The notes: generated by a model from the sequence alone, not told the origin. Positions 10,296 through 21,959 are shown, counted from the first letter of the stretch. The stretch: 64,000 nucleotides of DNA from Hirsutella rhossiliensis (GCF_020360975.1 NW_025408677.1:62001-126000), one strand, 5' to 3'. Translations and numbers: made by a program.

Positions 10296-11717
10296 TTATT
10301 TCTGCATGCGATAGCGAAGAGGGCGTGCGGGCGGGTCGGAGGTGCTCGCGACGATAGAGTTGAGAGGGGAATCCGGGCTGGCCGTCGGAGGGAACGGGCG
10401 CCGTCCGGTCGAGACGGAAAGCGGCCGGCGGAGGAGAGAGGAGGGGCGGCGGAGCCGACGGTGTTCGAAGACGAGGAAAGCGGCGAATACTGCTGCTGCA
10501 GGAAGCGCGCCCTCTTCATGGGCGTATCGGCCAGGGCCGGGGCGATCGCTTAGGCGGCGGCGTGACGGGGTCGAGGGCTGGCGGGGCCGGGGCCGAGGAA
10601 AGGGGGGGCGGCGCGGTCGAGGCCGGCGCGGCAACAGAGTACAAGGCGGCACGGACGGAATCGAAGGTAGAGGAGGCGGATTGGGTCTGACGCCTAAAGG
10701 GCGTAGCGAGGGGGGAAGCCGAGGCGGCGGCGGCCGCCGCCGAGGGTCGATCGACAAAGGTCCAGCTGTCCGGGACGATGATAAAGACGTAATCGCGCTC
10801 CGAGCCCGGGGAGAGCATAACGCGGTGGTCGAGAAGGCGGACGGCCTTTCCGGTGGAGGTAAAGGGGACGCGGGGCAGGAATGAAGAGTTAGGCGTTGCA
10901 GCGATTTTCTGGCATAGCACGGCCCAAGGGTTAACGTAGACGGAAAGATAACAAAGACCTCGAAGGGGTGGTAGCCCTTATATGGAATCCTGTCCGGCAG
11001 GCCAGGGGCGATGTAGGTCGAGCCGGACGAAGCCGCAGCAGCGGAGCTGGTCGGGCCCGAGATTGGCAGGAAATCTCGACGCAGGAGGTCGAGGCCGGGC
11101 CCGGCTACGACGCCATGGAAGGAGACAACGGGAGGCGTAGACGGGAACTGGCCGCTAGAGGCCAAGGAGCGCGGCAGGACGCTAGGGGGCAAAGTCAGCG
11201 GGGCGGTGGGTGAGGAGGCGCATTAAAATGAAAAGGGGAGGGGGGCCCACGGCTGGTAACCTTGGTCGCGGACAATAAGGGCGGGCACGGTGTAGAGAAT
11301 AGTATCGTCCGGGCCGGCCTCGAGCCCGTCGCGGCGCTCCACCTCCCAGGAGATGGCGTAGGGGTGAACGCGGCCGCTCATAAAGAACCACTGCTCGGAC
11401 CAGTCTGTATCGACGACTGGCTGGCCGTAGATGGAGAGGTTTAGGCTAAAGAAGAGAGAGGGTCCTAGATCGTCGCCCTCGGCCCGGAGGGTTGCATACT
11501 CCGACTCTAGCAGCCACGAGGGCACCGGCAGGAGGACTCGGGCGATGGCTTCGGCGTTAAGGCCTCTGATGCGGTGCTCGTCCTGGTGGGCAAACTTCGC
11601 GGGGCAGTCAGGCTGGGCGAAGAACATCATGGACATGTCGCCGCCCGCGCCCTTGCTAGTGACAAGGGGCTTGCGGAGGTGCGGGGCAGAGCTGTCCGCC
11701 GACGGAGACGAAGACAT
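10296..11717 (-). pseudogene. Unidentified antisense cargo gene of copy B
   Basis: I do not recognise this family. The reading frame starts MSSSPSADSSAPHLRKPLV at 11717. It contains MSMMFFAQPDCPAKF, HQDEHRIRGLNAEAIARVLL and a block ending VRDQGYQP at about 11240. An intron seems to follow: copy C has GTAAGG at this point, copy B has GTGGGC, and the acceptor is CCCTAG. Exon 2 continues VLPRSLASSGQFPSTPP and carries PGLPDRIPYKGYHPFEVFVIFP. B then shifts frame, and the sequence resumes NPWAVLCQKIAATPN. The region near 10800 reads DYVFIIVPDSWTF. The C-terminal quarter is Ala/Pro/Ser-rich and basic. Copy C is broken at a different place, so the gene was intact in their ancestor. It is transcribed against MYND and RepHel. 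Confidence 0.65.
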
Positions 11718-11719
11718 GG

Positions 11720-12575
11720 CGAGGCCGTGTAGTGGACGAGCAACGTTGCCGGAGCGAAGCTAGAAGCGGCGAGGAATAGGGGCAGGAGTGCTCCCTACCA
11801 ATATGCCGTCTTAAGAGTTTAGTGTAGTAGGGAAGGGCTGGTGGCCGTGGTGTATAAGAGAAGTCAAAGGATACTAAACGAAGACGCAACGTAGCGTTAG
11901 CGGTAGGCTAAGATAAGGAGCCTATATAAAGGAGGTCTATAAGATGTGTATAGAAAAATGCGACAAGAGGAGAAGAGGAAACCTCGAAAGGCGGTCTAGT
12001 AAGACGTAGAGGGTTTTAAGACAAGCAGGACGCGCGAAGCTATGTTCGAGGAGAAGGAGGCAGGCTTATTCGCAACACGTGTAAGACATGGGTTCAAAAT
12101 TCAGCAGGCGAGCGTCTAGGGACGTACTGAGGCTTTGACCGACAAGACCTAGATGACTAGACGGAAAAGTGTACCATGCAAAGCACAGGCAAGAGGAAGC
12201 TGTCTTGGCGACCTACATGTGCGACCGGCCGAGGCCGAGCCCGCCGCTGGGGGCGGCGGGCAATAGCGGGCGGGCTCGATAGAAAGGCGGCGCCGGTATA
12301 ATGTAAAGAGCAGCGGCACGCCTGTAGACGTACTAGAGAGCTACGAGTAAGATATATAGACTTTCCTAGAGGATCCTGTACGCACAGGAGGGGTGCCAGT
12401 CAGCAAGACAAGTGCAGGATGAATGGCCGAGGCAAGGACTTATACGCCGTTATTACACTTACGAGGATTTACGCCGGGAGCCCAGTAGCACCGCAAGTAG
12501 GCGGGGCCGAAGAGGGCAGCGCAAGCGAGGAAGACAAGAGGTCCGCGGGGGCCTCGGTAGACCGGTGTCGCGATG
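11720..12575. other. Non-coding interval of copy B
   Basis: No gene is supported. This interval lies upstream of the antisense cargo gene and upstream of the tandem repeats, so it could hold two promoters. It is less GC-rich than its neighbours and is conserved, inverted, at about 6560-7215 of copy A. Confidence 0.55.
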
Positions 12576-12779
12576 AAGCCAGCTAACGGGAGGGTCCAGT
12601 CCGGAGCGGGTGACAGGGCAAGCCCGGCGCCAGAAGCCCGAGCAGCGCCGTACACAGGACCAGAGATCCGGCCGATCACAGCAGCGCCGGCACTCGGTCG
12701 CGGCGCCTCTCGGAGAGAGCAAGAAGAGGCGTCAAGGGAGGCGCTTCTGAGGCGAGGGCGGGGAAGACCGCCAGGACTA

Positions 12780-14080
12780 GGGAAATGGAGGATCAGCGCA
12801 GGCCGAGTCGCGCCGCGGGATATCCAGCCTCAGCCGACACCGAGTGCGGCGGCAACTTGGCTGCCGCCGACACCGAGGGCGGCGGGGCACTGGCTGCCGC
12901 TAGGCGGGCCCAGCGCCGTCTCGGCCTCAGGGAAAGGCCAGCGCGCACCAAGAGAAATCCGGTCTCTGCCGACGGTGGAGACCGCCGGGCCTTCGCCGCC
13001 GGCGACGAGAAGTTCGGTCGCCCCGCGGGACATTCGGTCTCAGCCAACATGGAGGGCCGCCGGGCCTTCGCCGCCGTCGAACGGGATGGGTTTGGCTTCA
13101 GCCTTGGCCGGAAGGCGGGGGGCTCCGCAGGATGTCCGGCCCCAGAGGAGAGCCGCCGGCCCGTCGCCGCGAGCCGTCCAGTCCCGGCCGGCCAGTAGGG
13201 CCGAGGCTCCTGCCACAACCCCCGCCGCAGCCGGGCCGCTTGTTTCAGCATTGGCCGGAAGCCGGGCTCCCCAGAATATCAGGCCCCAGCCGCCAAGGAG
13301 GGCCGCCGGGCCTTGGCCGCCGGCGACGAGAAGTTCGGAGGTTCCGCGGGACATTCGGCCACAGCCGACATGGAGGGCCGCCGGTCCTTCACCGCCGTCG
13401 AGCGGGATGGGTTTGGCTTCAGCCTTGGCCGGAAGGCGGGGGTCTCTGCAGGATATCCGGCCCCAGCCGACATGGAGGGCCGCCGGTCCTTGGCCGCCGG
13501 CGACGAGAAGTTCGGAGGTTCCGCGGGACATTCGGCCACAGCCGACATGGAGGGCCGCCGGTCCTTCAACGCCGTCGAGCGGGATAGGCTTGGCTTCAGC
13601 CTTGGCCGGAAGCCAGCACCCGCCGCGAGCCATCCAGTCCCGGCCGGCCAGCAGGGCCGAGGCTTCTGCCACAACTCCCGCCACAGCCGGGCCGCTTGTT
13701 TCAGCCTTGGCCGGAAGCCCGGGGGCTCCGCAGGATATCCGGTCCCAACCGATATGGAGGGCCGCCGGGTCTTCGCCGCCGGCGACGAGAAGTTCGGACG
13801 TTACGCGGAACATTCGGCCACAGCCGACATGGAAGGCCGCCGGCCCTTCACCGCCGTCGAGCGGGATAGGTTTAGGTTCAGCCTTGGCCGGAAACCGGAT
13901 GTCTCCGCAGGATATCCGGCCCCAGCCGACATGGAGGGCCGCCGGGCCTTCGCCGCCGTCGAGCGGGACTAGCCCGGCCGTAGTCTCGGCCGGAAGCCAG
14001 CACTCGCCGCGAGCCATCCAGTCCCGGCCGGCCAGCAGGGCCGAGGCTTCTACCACAACTCCCGCCGCAGCCGGGCCGCA
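12780..14080. repeat. GC-rich tandem repeat array of copy B
   Basis: Imperfect modules of roughly 75 and 100 bp alternate. Each contains words such as GGATATCCGGCCCCAGCCG, ACATGGAGGGCCGCCGG and CCTTGGCCGGAAG. Long open frames exist on both strands (550 codons on plus, 410 on minus), with protein modules like DIRPQPTWRAAGPSPPSS. Both strands being open, and the much shorter homologous array in copy A, argue for a minisatellite-like expansion rather than a protein. One module type (CCAGCACTCGCCGCGAGCC) resembles the 93-bp unit of copy C. The array ends just before the RepHel start. Confidence 0.75.
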
Positions 14081-17000
14081 TGTTAGCGGCAGAGATAGCG
14101 CATCGGCAGGTACGGCCGTAGAGCGAGGTGAAGGTGTATGGCGGCGACAGCTAACAGGACGCAGGCAGAGCGGCGATAAGACGGCAGGCGAGAGAAGAGC
14201 AGAAGAGGAAACGCCATCTTGGTAGTGGGCAGGCCGGGCGGAAACGCGCCAGAGTGGGTGACAAGATGCCAAGACGAAGGGAGCTGCAGGCCGAGGAGTT
14301 CGAGGCGGGCGAGAGGCTGGCCAACGAGCAGACGTGGTGCGCGCCGGTGCCGCGCGAGAGGCAGGTGAGGACGGTGCGGAGGTTCTACCGGGCGTTCCAC
14401 GACGCAGGCACGCTGCCGATCGCGACCTGCACGCTATGCTACCGGAAGCGGGCCAAGGGGCGCGAGGGGGCGTCGCCGGCCATGCACCTCCACGGGCGGC
14501 TCGGCTGCGAGCACGCGTACCCCGACGAGCTGAAGGACCTTACGCCGCTCGAGGAGAAGCTCATCTCACTCAACTCGTGCTACGGCTTCGTGACGAAGTA
14601 CAGCATCCCGGGCGGTCAGAGGCAGAGCGTGAGGTACCCGAGGCACGTCAAGGGCCACATTACCGTGTTCCCAAACGACGTGCAGGGCCTAGCCGCTAAC
14701 GTGCTGCCACACCCGCTGCTCCGGGTCATGGACGAGATCCACGTCTCGTGGCAGGGCGCCGAGAGACCTGGGCCGCGGGACCTATCGGGCCTGCTGTCGG
14801 TAAGGCGGTCGGCGGTCGAGAGGGCGCTGGCCTGGCTTAAAGAGAACAATCCGCTCTACGGCGAGGTCGAGATCGACACGGCGGAGATGGCGAGCTGGGG
14901 GGCGCCGCCGCACGGGGTGCCGCCGGTGGTGTGCGAGCGGCTAGAGCGAAACGAGCCGTCGGCGCGGGAGAGGACGCGGACGGCGCAGGTAGTGCCACCG
15001 TCGGAGCGGGCCATGGACGAAGGGGGAGCGGCCGAGATCGAGGAGATCCTCGCGATGCTAAGGCAGGGGCGGGACCCCGCCGAGGGGAGCCGCGACGTCG
15101 GGGTCACGTGCGAGGACGACTTACACGACGACAGGGACGGCGCTAGGCCTGAAGAGGACGGGGGCGTAATCAACGAGGTGACGTCTTCCGGCATGTTCCC
15201 GTTGGACGGGGCGCCGGATGTGGCAGACGCCGAGAAGATTTGCTTCGCCCGCGACGCCGTCGGGCCCGAGGGAGCGCGCGCCGGCCCGAGGACGTGGGTA
15301 GGGACCGCGGCCCGAGGGGCGGCGGGCGATGGCGGCGACGGCGAGCCGTACATACAGGTGCGGCGCGGCGATGATTTCGCCGACTCGGCGGACGCCTCGT
15401 TCTTCGCAAAGGCCTTTCCGACCCTGTTCCTTTGGCTTGGGCGGGCCGAGGCTCGCCGACGAGGACGCCACAGGAGAGAGCGCGTGCCCTAGCGTCGGGA
15501 ACCAGGGTACGCAGGCGGAGCGGGTCGCGGAGGGCCTTATGTCGACGCGGAACATGAAGCTCCAAGCATGGGCCGACGTCGTGCTGCGGCGCCACGGCGG
15601 CCGGTTCGCGACGCACCCTATCTTCGCCTTTCTTGTCTTTAACATGGGCGTGCGATCTAGGAACCGCCAGGCTAGCATGCTAGGCGTAGCGAGGAAGAAC
15701 TTCGCAAGGGTCGAGGGCCTTAAAGTCGTTAACGGCGGCGAGGGTCGAGGCGGCGAGGGTCGAGGCGGCGAGGGTCGAGCTCGAGGCCACGGGCAAGACT
15801 AGCGACGACGGGGTAAAGGAGCTCATCCGGTCCCTATCCGTGTTCGGCTACCGGCAGCCGATGTCGAGGGAGAGCCGGCTTAGTATGCGGAAGAAGATAC
15901 TCTCCCTCATCATAAGGCACGGGGTGCCGGCCATCTGGTTCACGCTGAACCCGAACGACATTACAAACCTGGTAAAGTTGCGGCTAGCGGCACACCGCGG
16001 CCGCGACCCGGACGAGGCCGAGGCCTTCCTAAGAGACCTGGGGACCGCGTATAAGCGGACGCGGCTGGCCATATCGGACCCGATGAGCTCGGCCATCTTC
16101 TTTCACCGGGAGATGACGCTCTTCTTCGAGCACTACGTCAACGTCGGGGAGGAGTCGGTGTTCGGGCACGTCGGCGCGTACTACGGGGCGGTCGAGACCA
16201 ACGAGCGAGGCGCTCTCCACATCCACGGGCTCCTCTGGCTAAGGGGCAACGCGGGCCTTGGCGAGGCGCTCGGCGGCTCCGATACGGAGGAGCAGGCGGC
16301 GTACCGGGAGCGCATCGTCCGCTACGTAGATAGCGTCTTCTCCGAGGTAAGGCGGCCGCCTTAAGATGATAACCCCCATCCGTATCAGGCCGAAGGGCCC
16401 GAGCTAAACCGAGGCGGCAGGAGCTAGACGCAGAAGGTTACTGCGCCGTGCAAGCGGAGCGGTCGGCCACGGCGGACATATCGTCGCGGCTCGACGACGT
16501 CGCGCGCTTCACGGACACCTTCGACGAGGAGGCCAACTTCTGCGCGGGCGCGACGCAGATCCACACGCATAGCGCGACCTGCGTAAAATACTCGCTCGGC
16601 GCGAGGGCGCGGACGGGGGACCTCTGCCGGTTCAAGGCGCCGTGGAGGCTGGTGGAGAGGACGGCGCTGACGGCGGACGGGGTGCTCGAGATCCGGCGGA
16701 CGCATAGCATGGTGAACCGGTGGAACCGGGCGATGGCAGTAGGACTACGGCACAACCACGACATCTCGTTCATCGCGACGCAGCGCAAGACCATGGCCCT
16801 AATCTACTACATTACCAACTATGCGACGAAGGTAGAGGACCCCGTGGAAGCGTGTGGCCGCAGCGGCCGAGTTCCTTCCCGCGCTAGAGCCGACGGGAGA
16901 GGGCAACGGAAGTGGCGCCGACCGCGACGCCGGCCGAGGGGGCGGGGCCGAAGGGGTGGCGACGGCGGCGGACCCCATAGGGGGGAACAAGACGAGAACG

Positions 17001-19037
17001 TTCCTGCTCAAGGCGGCGAACCGAGTATTTACGGAGCGGCCGCTGTCGCAGGTCGAGGTGATCGCGCACCTCCTAGGGTACCCGGCAGAATTTAGCAGCG
17101 GCTCGGCGTGGGCGTACGTGAACGCGAACCAGCTCTACTGGGCCGTCTTCCGCCGGTGGCGGCACCTCCGACGGGCGAGCGGCGCGGAGGCGACGGGCGA
17201 CGCGCCGGACGAGACGGTCGTCGTCGAGGAGGCCGGGCCGAGGATACCCCTCGTCGAGGCCTACCGGCACAGGGGCGAGCTCCTACGGGGCCTCTGCCTT
17301 TATGACTACGCATCGCTCGTAAGGCTAAAGCGAAACGGCCGCGGCGCCGACGGTGGGACGGGCTGGGGCGAGGTACCGCGGAGAGCTGGGCGTCGGGAAG
17401 GGCTGGGTGCAGGCGCTTAGGCGGCCGGGTAGCGGGGCGACCGTATGCCTCGACGGATACCTCAGCAAGGAGTTTAGCGAGGGAGACGACGAGTCGTGCC
17501 ACCGAAGGTGCGCACCATAAGACGGGGAGCGCCCAAGGGGAAGGCAGCGCGGCTAGGGGCATCGTCTAACAGCGCCTAGGGCGGCGGTACAGCACCTGGC
17601 CCTATTCGTGCCGTGGGAGTCCTTCCTCGGCGAGGAGGCAGGCGACATCAACGACATCTGGGCGCGCGCGCGGGGGTCGCTGGCGCCGAGGGTCGCGCGG
17701 CTCGCAGACAATGTGCAGCTCCTCCGGCGGTCGGCGGAGGACGCGAAGCGCGACGCCAGCAGTGGCCGCCACGGCCGAGGAGGGCGGTATGACGGCGCCG
17801 CAGGCCGGCGACGAAGGAAGGGGGGCGGCCGAGGGGGGCGAGGAGGCGTACCGCGCCGGCGGGGCGGGCGACGCGGCGCGGCTCATCGACGTCGTCCGGA
17901 ACGCCGCCGGCGCGGGACAAGTCACGGCGCAGTCAACGGAGCTGCTAGCGATGACGCAGCAGCTCTGCCGGTTCCAGCAGTCGGCGCTCGGGTCGGCGGC
18001 CGAGCTCGCGGCGACGGTAGTGGCGGAGGAGAGGGCAGGCAGGCGGGTGAACCTACCGGGCTCGGAGCTCGGGGGCGGCGCTGCCACGGCAAGAAGAGGT
18101 GCGGGCCATTAAGTCGCAGCAGAGGAGCGCGGCGCGGGAGCGGGAGCGAGCCATCCAGGGCATCCAGGGCGGCGGGGCGGCGGCGGGTGTCGGGGCCGAC
18201 CGCGGCGCGGCTCTTCGCGGGGTGATGGGGGGCTTCGGCGAGGACCACATGGACGTAACGGCGGCCGACGGCGACGTAGACGCTGGCACGGCGGCGGGGA
18301 TGCGCGTGCGGCTCGGCCCGTCGAGCTCGTTCGTCGCCGCCGGCAGGGAGCTGGCGGGGCAGCTCACGCTCAACGAGAAGCAGGCCATCGCCCTCGTAAT
18401 CGTGTGTCGGCAGCTCGACCGAATCCGGCAGGGCGACGAAGCAGGCGGCGACGGCAGCGCTCAGCTCTGCCTGTTCATCGGCGGCGAGGGCGGCACCGGC
18501 AAGTCGCGCGTCATTGAGGCGCTCGTCGAGCTGCTCGCCCGGAGGGACCTATCGAGCCGGCTGCTGGTTACGGCGACGTCGGGGACGGCGGCAGCACGGA
18601 TCAACGGCATCACACTACACTCGGCCTGCGGCCTTACGGTCGGTCAGGGCGGCCAGGCGGGAGGGGCGACGAGGGACGTAGACGGCGTACGGCTGCCGGG
18701 CCAGGGCGAGCGCTTCGTCGACGGCCGGTCGCGGATGGACTGGCAGGAGAAGGAGGTGTTGGTGATCGACGAGGTCAGCATGCTCGGGGCGCGGACGCTG
18801 CACGCCGCCAACGAGCAGCTGTGCAGGCTGCGGGGGTCGGCGCGAGACTTCGGCGGCATCCCGGTGGTGATCTTCTGCGGCGACTTCCACCAGTTCCGGC
18901 CGGTGCAGGAGCGGTCGATCCTGCTGCCGAGCGCGGCGGTGGCGTGGGACGAGGACGGGGCGTTCGCGGCCGAGCAGCGGCGGCAGCACGACAAGGCGCA
19001 CGCGCTGTGGCGGCGGTTCACGACGGTCGTCATGCTA

Positions 19038-20399
19038 CAGTCGGGTGACAAAAGTTCCGGTCAATCCGGCCCACCCACCACAACGCCGCATCAGAGCCCT
19101 CTTTTCAACAGCACATTACTTTGCCAAATGAACGTCAATTATGAAGCCGAAGATATAAATATATAGAGAATTGAGTGGAGATTATTGTTGTTTCGGCTAG
19201 TATTTGGTATACCAGCCACGTGCAGCCACAACAGCTTGAAGGCGCCGAGGCATTGATTCTATTAGGTGATTGAGGGTATCCTCTTCAAGGTCTTCCCACG
19301 CCCAACCGCTGCAAAACAGAGCTTCTGCTTGAGCTATAGTTCTTTGGAAGGTCTGAGAGCTCAGGTGAGTCTCCATAATGCTCTCTTAAGCAGCTTCCAT
19401 ACGTTTTCTATGGGGTTTAGGTCAGGTGAATATGGCGGCCAGTCGACCAAATCTACCCTGTTTTCTTCGACCCAGCAGCCAAGCCACGCCTGCACAATGG
19501 CCGCCGTATGTGTTGAGGCGTTATCTTGGGCGAATGTATAGCCTGGCTCTGCAATTGTAGGTAGGCTTTCTTGTAAGGTCTCGAGCACACGGCGTGCAGT
19601 AACGCCACCACGGGCTGAGTCGGGGTCTCCTAGCATTGGTGTAAGAGAAGTCCGCCGATTAAAGGAGAAGCCGCCCCAAAACATCTGGGAATGTCGAGTA
19701 GGTTTTCCTCTTGCTTGTACGTTTTTCGGATTTAATCTATCCCCTTTGCAATTAGGAGGATTTTTGAAGTAAGGGTATTAAGACGTACTGAATTGCAAAA
19801 CCCACTTCTGTCTCTCGCCGTCCCCACGAGCGATTGACGTCTCATCAGAGAAAATCCATGTATGCCAAAAGGAAGCTGGCTTTGATTGTATTGTAGTGCA
19901 AATTGTAGCCTCTTTGCAGCATGTTCTTCTGTTAATTTTGGACGTCGAAGAGCGCGTACATGTTGTATGCCATGGTGTCGAAGGTACTGTGTTAAAGTAC
20001 GTGTAGAACACTCTAGAGAAGCCTCACGAAGAAGCTGAGCATTCGAGATGAAAGGGTCTTTCGCGATGCATCGAAAGATATATCTTTTATGGTGTCATTG
20101 AGCTTTGAGGGTCTCCCAGAGCGCGGCAAAGATTTCGCACTGACTGTGTCCTGTAACGCCTGACGATTCCGTAGACAGCTCTAGGAGAAACGTCCTCTTT
20201 GACGCCGACGAGGGCAGCTGAGAAGCCGCAATCAAAGAGGGTCACAATCTTCGTCCTCTTGAGGGCTCCAGTGTTTTTTGGGCGTAATTGGGCTCATTTT
20301 GAAGGCATGATGGTGATTTGAAGAGGAAGGGTTGGAATGTGGGAGACGCGCGTACGCGACGCGCTAGCGTCATTGACCGGAACTTTTGTCCCCCCACTG
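19038..20399 (-). mobile_element. Tc1/mariner element nested in RepHel B
   Basis: This 1362-bp insertion is flanked by a TA duplication (19036-19037 and 20400-20401). The terminal inverted repeats are 28 bp with two mismatches: 19038-19065 begins CAGTCGGGTGACAAAAG, and 20372-20399 read on minus begins CAGTGGGGGGACAAAAG. Removing the element and one TA restores the helicase sequence seen in copy C around 32255, so the empty site is known exactly. The element carries a broken transposase on its minus strand. Confidence 0.95.
19361..20306 (-). pseudogene. Tc1-type DDE transposase, broken
   Basis: The N-terminal helix-turn-helix part reads ALVGVKEDVSPRAVYGIV near 20210. The catalytic core shows a first Asp in FSDETSIARGD near 19845, a second Asp in FAQDNASTH near 19525 and the Glu in SPDLNPIENVWKLLK near 19410, as expected for a DDE_3 (Tc1/mariner) transposase. 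It needs at least two frameshifts (near 20130 and near 19885) and has a stop TAA near 19775 in an otherwise continuous frame. CAA to TAA is the kind of change that repeat-induced point mutation makes, but one site does not prove that. The transposase is not functional. Confidence 0.88.
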
Positions 20400-21363
20400 T
20401 AGACGAGCAGATGCGGGCCGCCGGCGACCCGGAGCTGCGGCGGCTGCTCGGGCGCATCCGCCGGGGGGAGCAGGACCGGTCGGACCTAGAGCTGCTCAAC
20501 TCGAGGTGCCACCGGCCGGGCAGGCGGATCCCGTGGGAGACGGCCTGACGGTGGTCACGCCGCTCAACCGGAACCGCTGGAACCTCAACCCAGAGGCGGC
20601 GCTCGCGTTCCGGGCGCGGCGGCGGACGGCGGCGCGCGTCTTCCCGTCCGAGCACAAGTGGAGGGAGGGCCTGCCGACGGAGGAGGAGGCGTTGCTAATG
20701 CTGGGCCAGGGCGACGATAGCGCGACGCCGGTCCCGGCCGTCTTCGTCTTCGTGCCCGGCATGCCGGTCGTCGTGAACCAGAACACGCACCAGGGGCTGA
20801 AGCTAGTGAACGGCGCCGGGTACACGGCGGTAGACGTCATCCCCGACCGGGCCTTCCCCGGCCACCGGGTGTCGGCGGAGCTGACGATGCACTTCGGTCC
20901 GCCGGCGGGCATCGTGCTGGCCTCGGAGACGACCAGGGGCTTCCACTTCGTCGGGATGCCGGCCGGGACGATCCTGCTGACGCCCATCAGCGTCAAGATC
21001 ACGGCGCAGCGGAAGCGGCCGTGGCAGCGCAACGACGTCAGCCGGAGGGGCCTGCGCGCGGCCTTCGCCTGCACAGACTATAAGGTGCAGGGCGGGACGC
21101 TGGAGCGCGTGGCGCTGGAGCTGCGGGGGGCGAGGATGACGACGGTCGAGGGGCGGGCGGTGCCGTCGCCGTGCGACCCGTACAGCCTGTACGTGCAGCT
21201 GTCGCGGTGCCCGACGCTCGACGGCATCATGCTCGTATCGGAGGTGCGGGAGCGGGACCCAGTGGGGAACCGGGTGCCCGAGGAGATGACGGCAGCGCAG
21301 GCCCGGCTAGAGGAGCTTAGCAGGCAGACGACGCGGGAGGCGGCCGACTGGCTCAGCGGGTAA

Positions 21364-21594
21364 CGCGGGCGGCGTAGGCGTCTCGCTCGCAGCGGAGGAG
21401 ATCCTGCCCTTAGGACGACTATCCTAGCACATAATCAGGGGGCGAAGATATCATCGGAGGTATGGGAAGGCGCAACGTAGGTAGATGGAAACAAGATCAA
21501 AAATCCGAAGAGTAGTTAACGGACATGGACGGGTGCGTGCCCAATATAGCCGAACCGCAAAAAGGCGGAGATTTACATTTTCGCACACATATAC
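21364..21594. other. 3' flank of RepHel B
   Basis: No gene. The 3' terminus of copy B should lie here. I see no convincing hairpin followed by CTRR, the classic Helitron 3' end, so the border stays open. Confidence 0.45.
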
Positions 21595-21747
21595 AGTACA
21601 GCCAAGAGGAAGAGAGACAGGCCGGCCGACTCTAGGCTAGCGGTAGCTACCGACGTAAAAGGAGTATAGGTCAAGGGCCAGGAGGACGGGCGAAGGGGGC
21701 GACGAGGACAAGTGCGATGTATTTTCAGACCAATAAGAGGAGAGCAA

Positions 21748-21937
21748 GCCGACGAATCAGATGGCGGCAGCTGACGAATCAGAGGAAAGACACCGGCAAC
21801 CGACGAATCAGAGGGCGGCAACCGACGAATCAGAGGGCGGCAGACGACGAATCAGAGAAGAGGCGCCTGGCAACCGACGAATCAGAGGTTGGCAGCCGAC
21901 GAATCAGAGGGCGGCGTTTGGGGGGGGGAAAAATCGA
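21748..21937. repeat. 5' iteron-like repeats of copy C
   Basis: Seven copies of the word GACGAATCAGA are spaced about 22 to 33 bp apart, most within a unit like GGCAACCGACGAATCAGAGG. The last copy runs into a G-run and A-run (TTTGGGGGGGGGAAAAA). Two of these words are also in the palindrome centre (copy A). A closely similar word with the same G-run and A-run lies near the 3' end of copy C at about 33575-33612. Binding sites for the Rep protein are a reasonable inference. Confidence 0.75.
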
Positions 21938-21959
21938 CAGGAGAAGGCTCGCCTCGGGC

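Larger units (their letters stand above)
14266..21363 (+). pseudogene. RepHel (Helitron Rep/PIF1 helicase) of copy B, interrupted
   Basis: The ATG at 14266 opens MPRRRELQAEEFEAGE. The DUF6570-like region contains CTLCYRKR and LTPLEEKLISLNSCYGFVTK. The Rep domain has GVPAIWFTLNPND, the HUH motif HIH at 16218-16226 and the tyrosine pair of YYITNYATK at 16805-16822. The PIF1 helicase has Walker A GEGGTGKS near 18484, Walker B VLVIDEVSML near 18760 and FACTDYKVQGGTLERV with YVQLSRCPTLDG near 21070-21220. An intron (GTAAGG...GACGCAG) separates the HUH and tyrosine exons at about 16349-16430. Frameshifts lie near 15435, 15725 (a triplicated 15-bp GC word) and 16846. The second and third CxxC motifs of A and C are deleted near 14460. 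A Tc1/mariner element splits the helicase at the TA at 19036-19037. The gene is non-functional. Confidence 0.88.
8855..21594 (+). mobile_element. Helitron-type element, copy B
   Basis: A nearly full-length copy on the plus strand: leader, MYND gene, antisense cargo gene, tandem repeats and RepHel gene. It starts abruptly at ACAGGTAAGG without the outer iteron block seen in A and C, so its 5' end is probably truncated. It holds a nested Tc1/mariner insertion at 19038-20399. The 3' border is not defined; it is placed before the copy C block that starts at about 21595. Confidence 0.8.

Noticed and set aside
12573..14225. A 550-codon plus-strand ORF of Pro/Arg-rich repeats and a 410-codon ORF on the opposite strand
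   Set aside because: Both strands are open because of GC-rich repeat units. The homologous array in copy A is short and keeps no shared protein, so they are treated as repeat by-products.
21748..21937. Possible CRISPR-like array
   Set aside because: Repeat words are only 11 bp, spacing is uneven, the spacers are similar to one another, and the host is a eukaryote.
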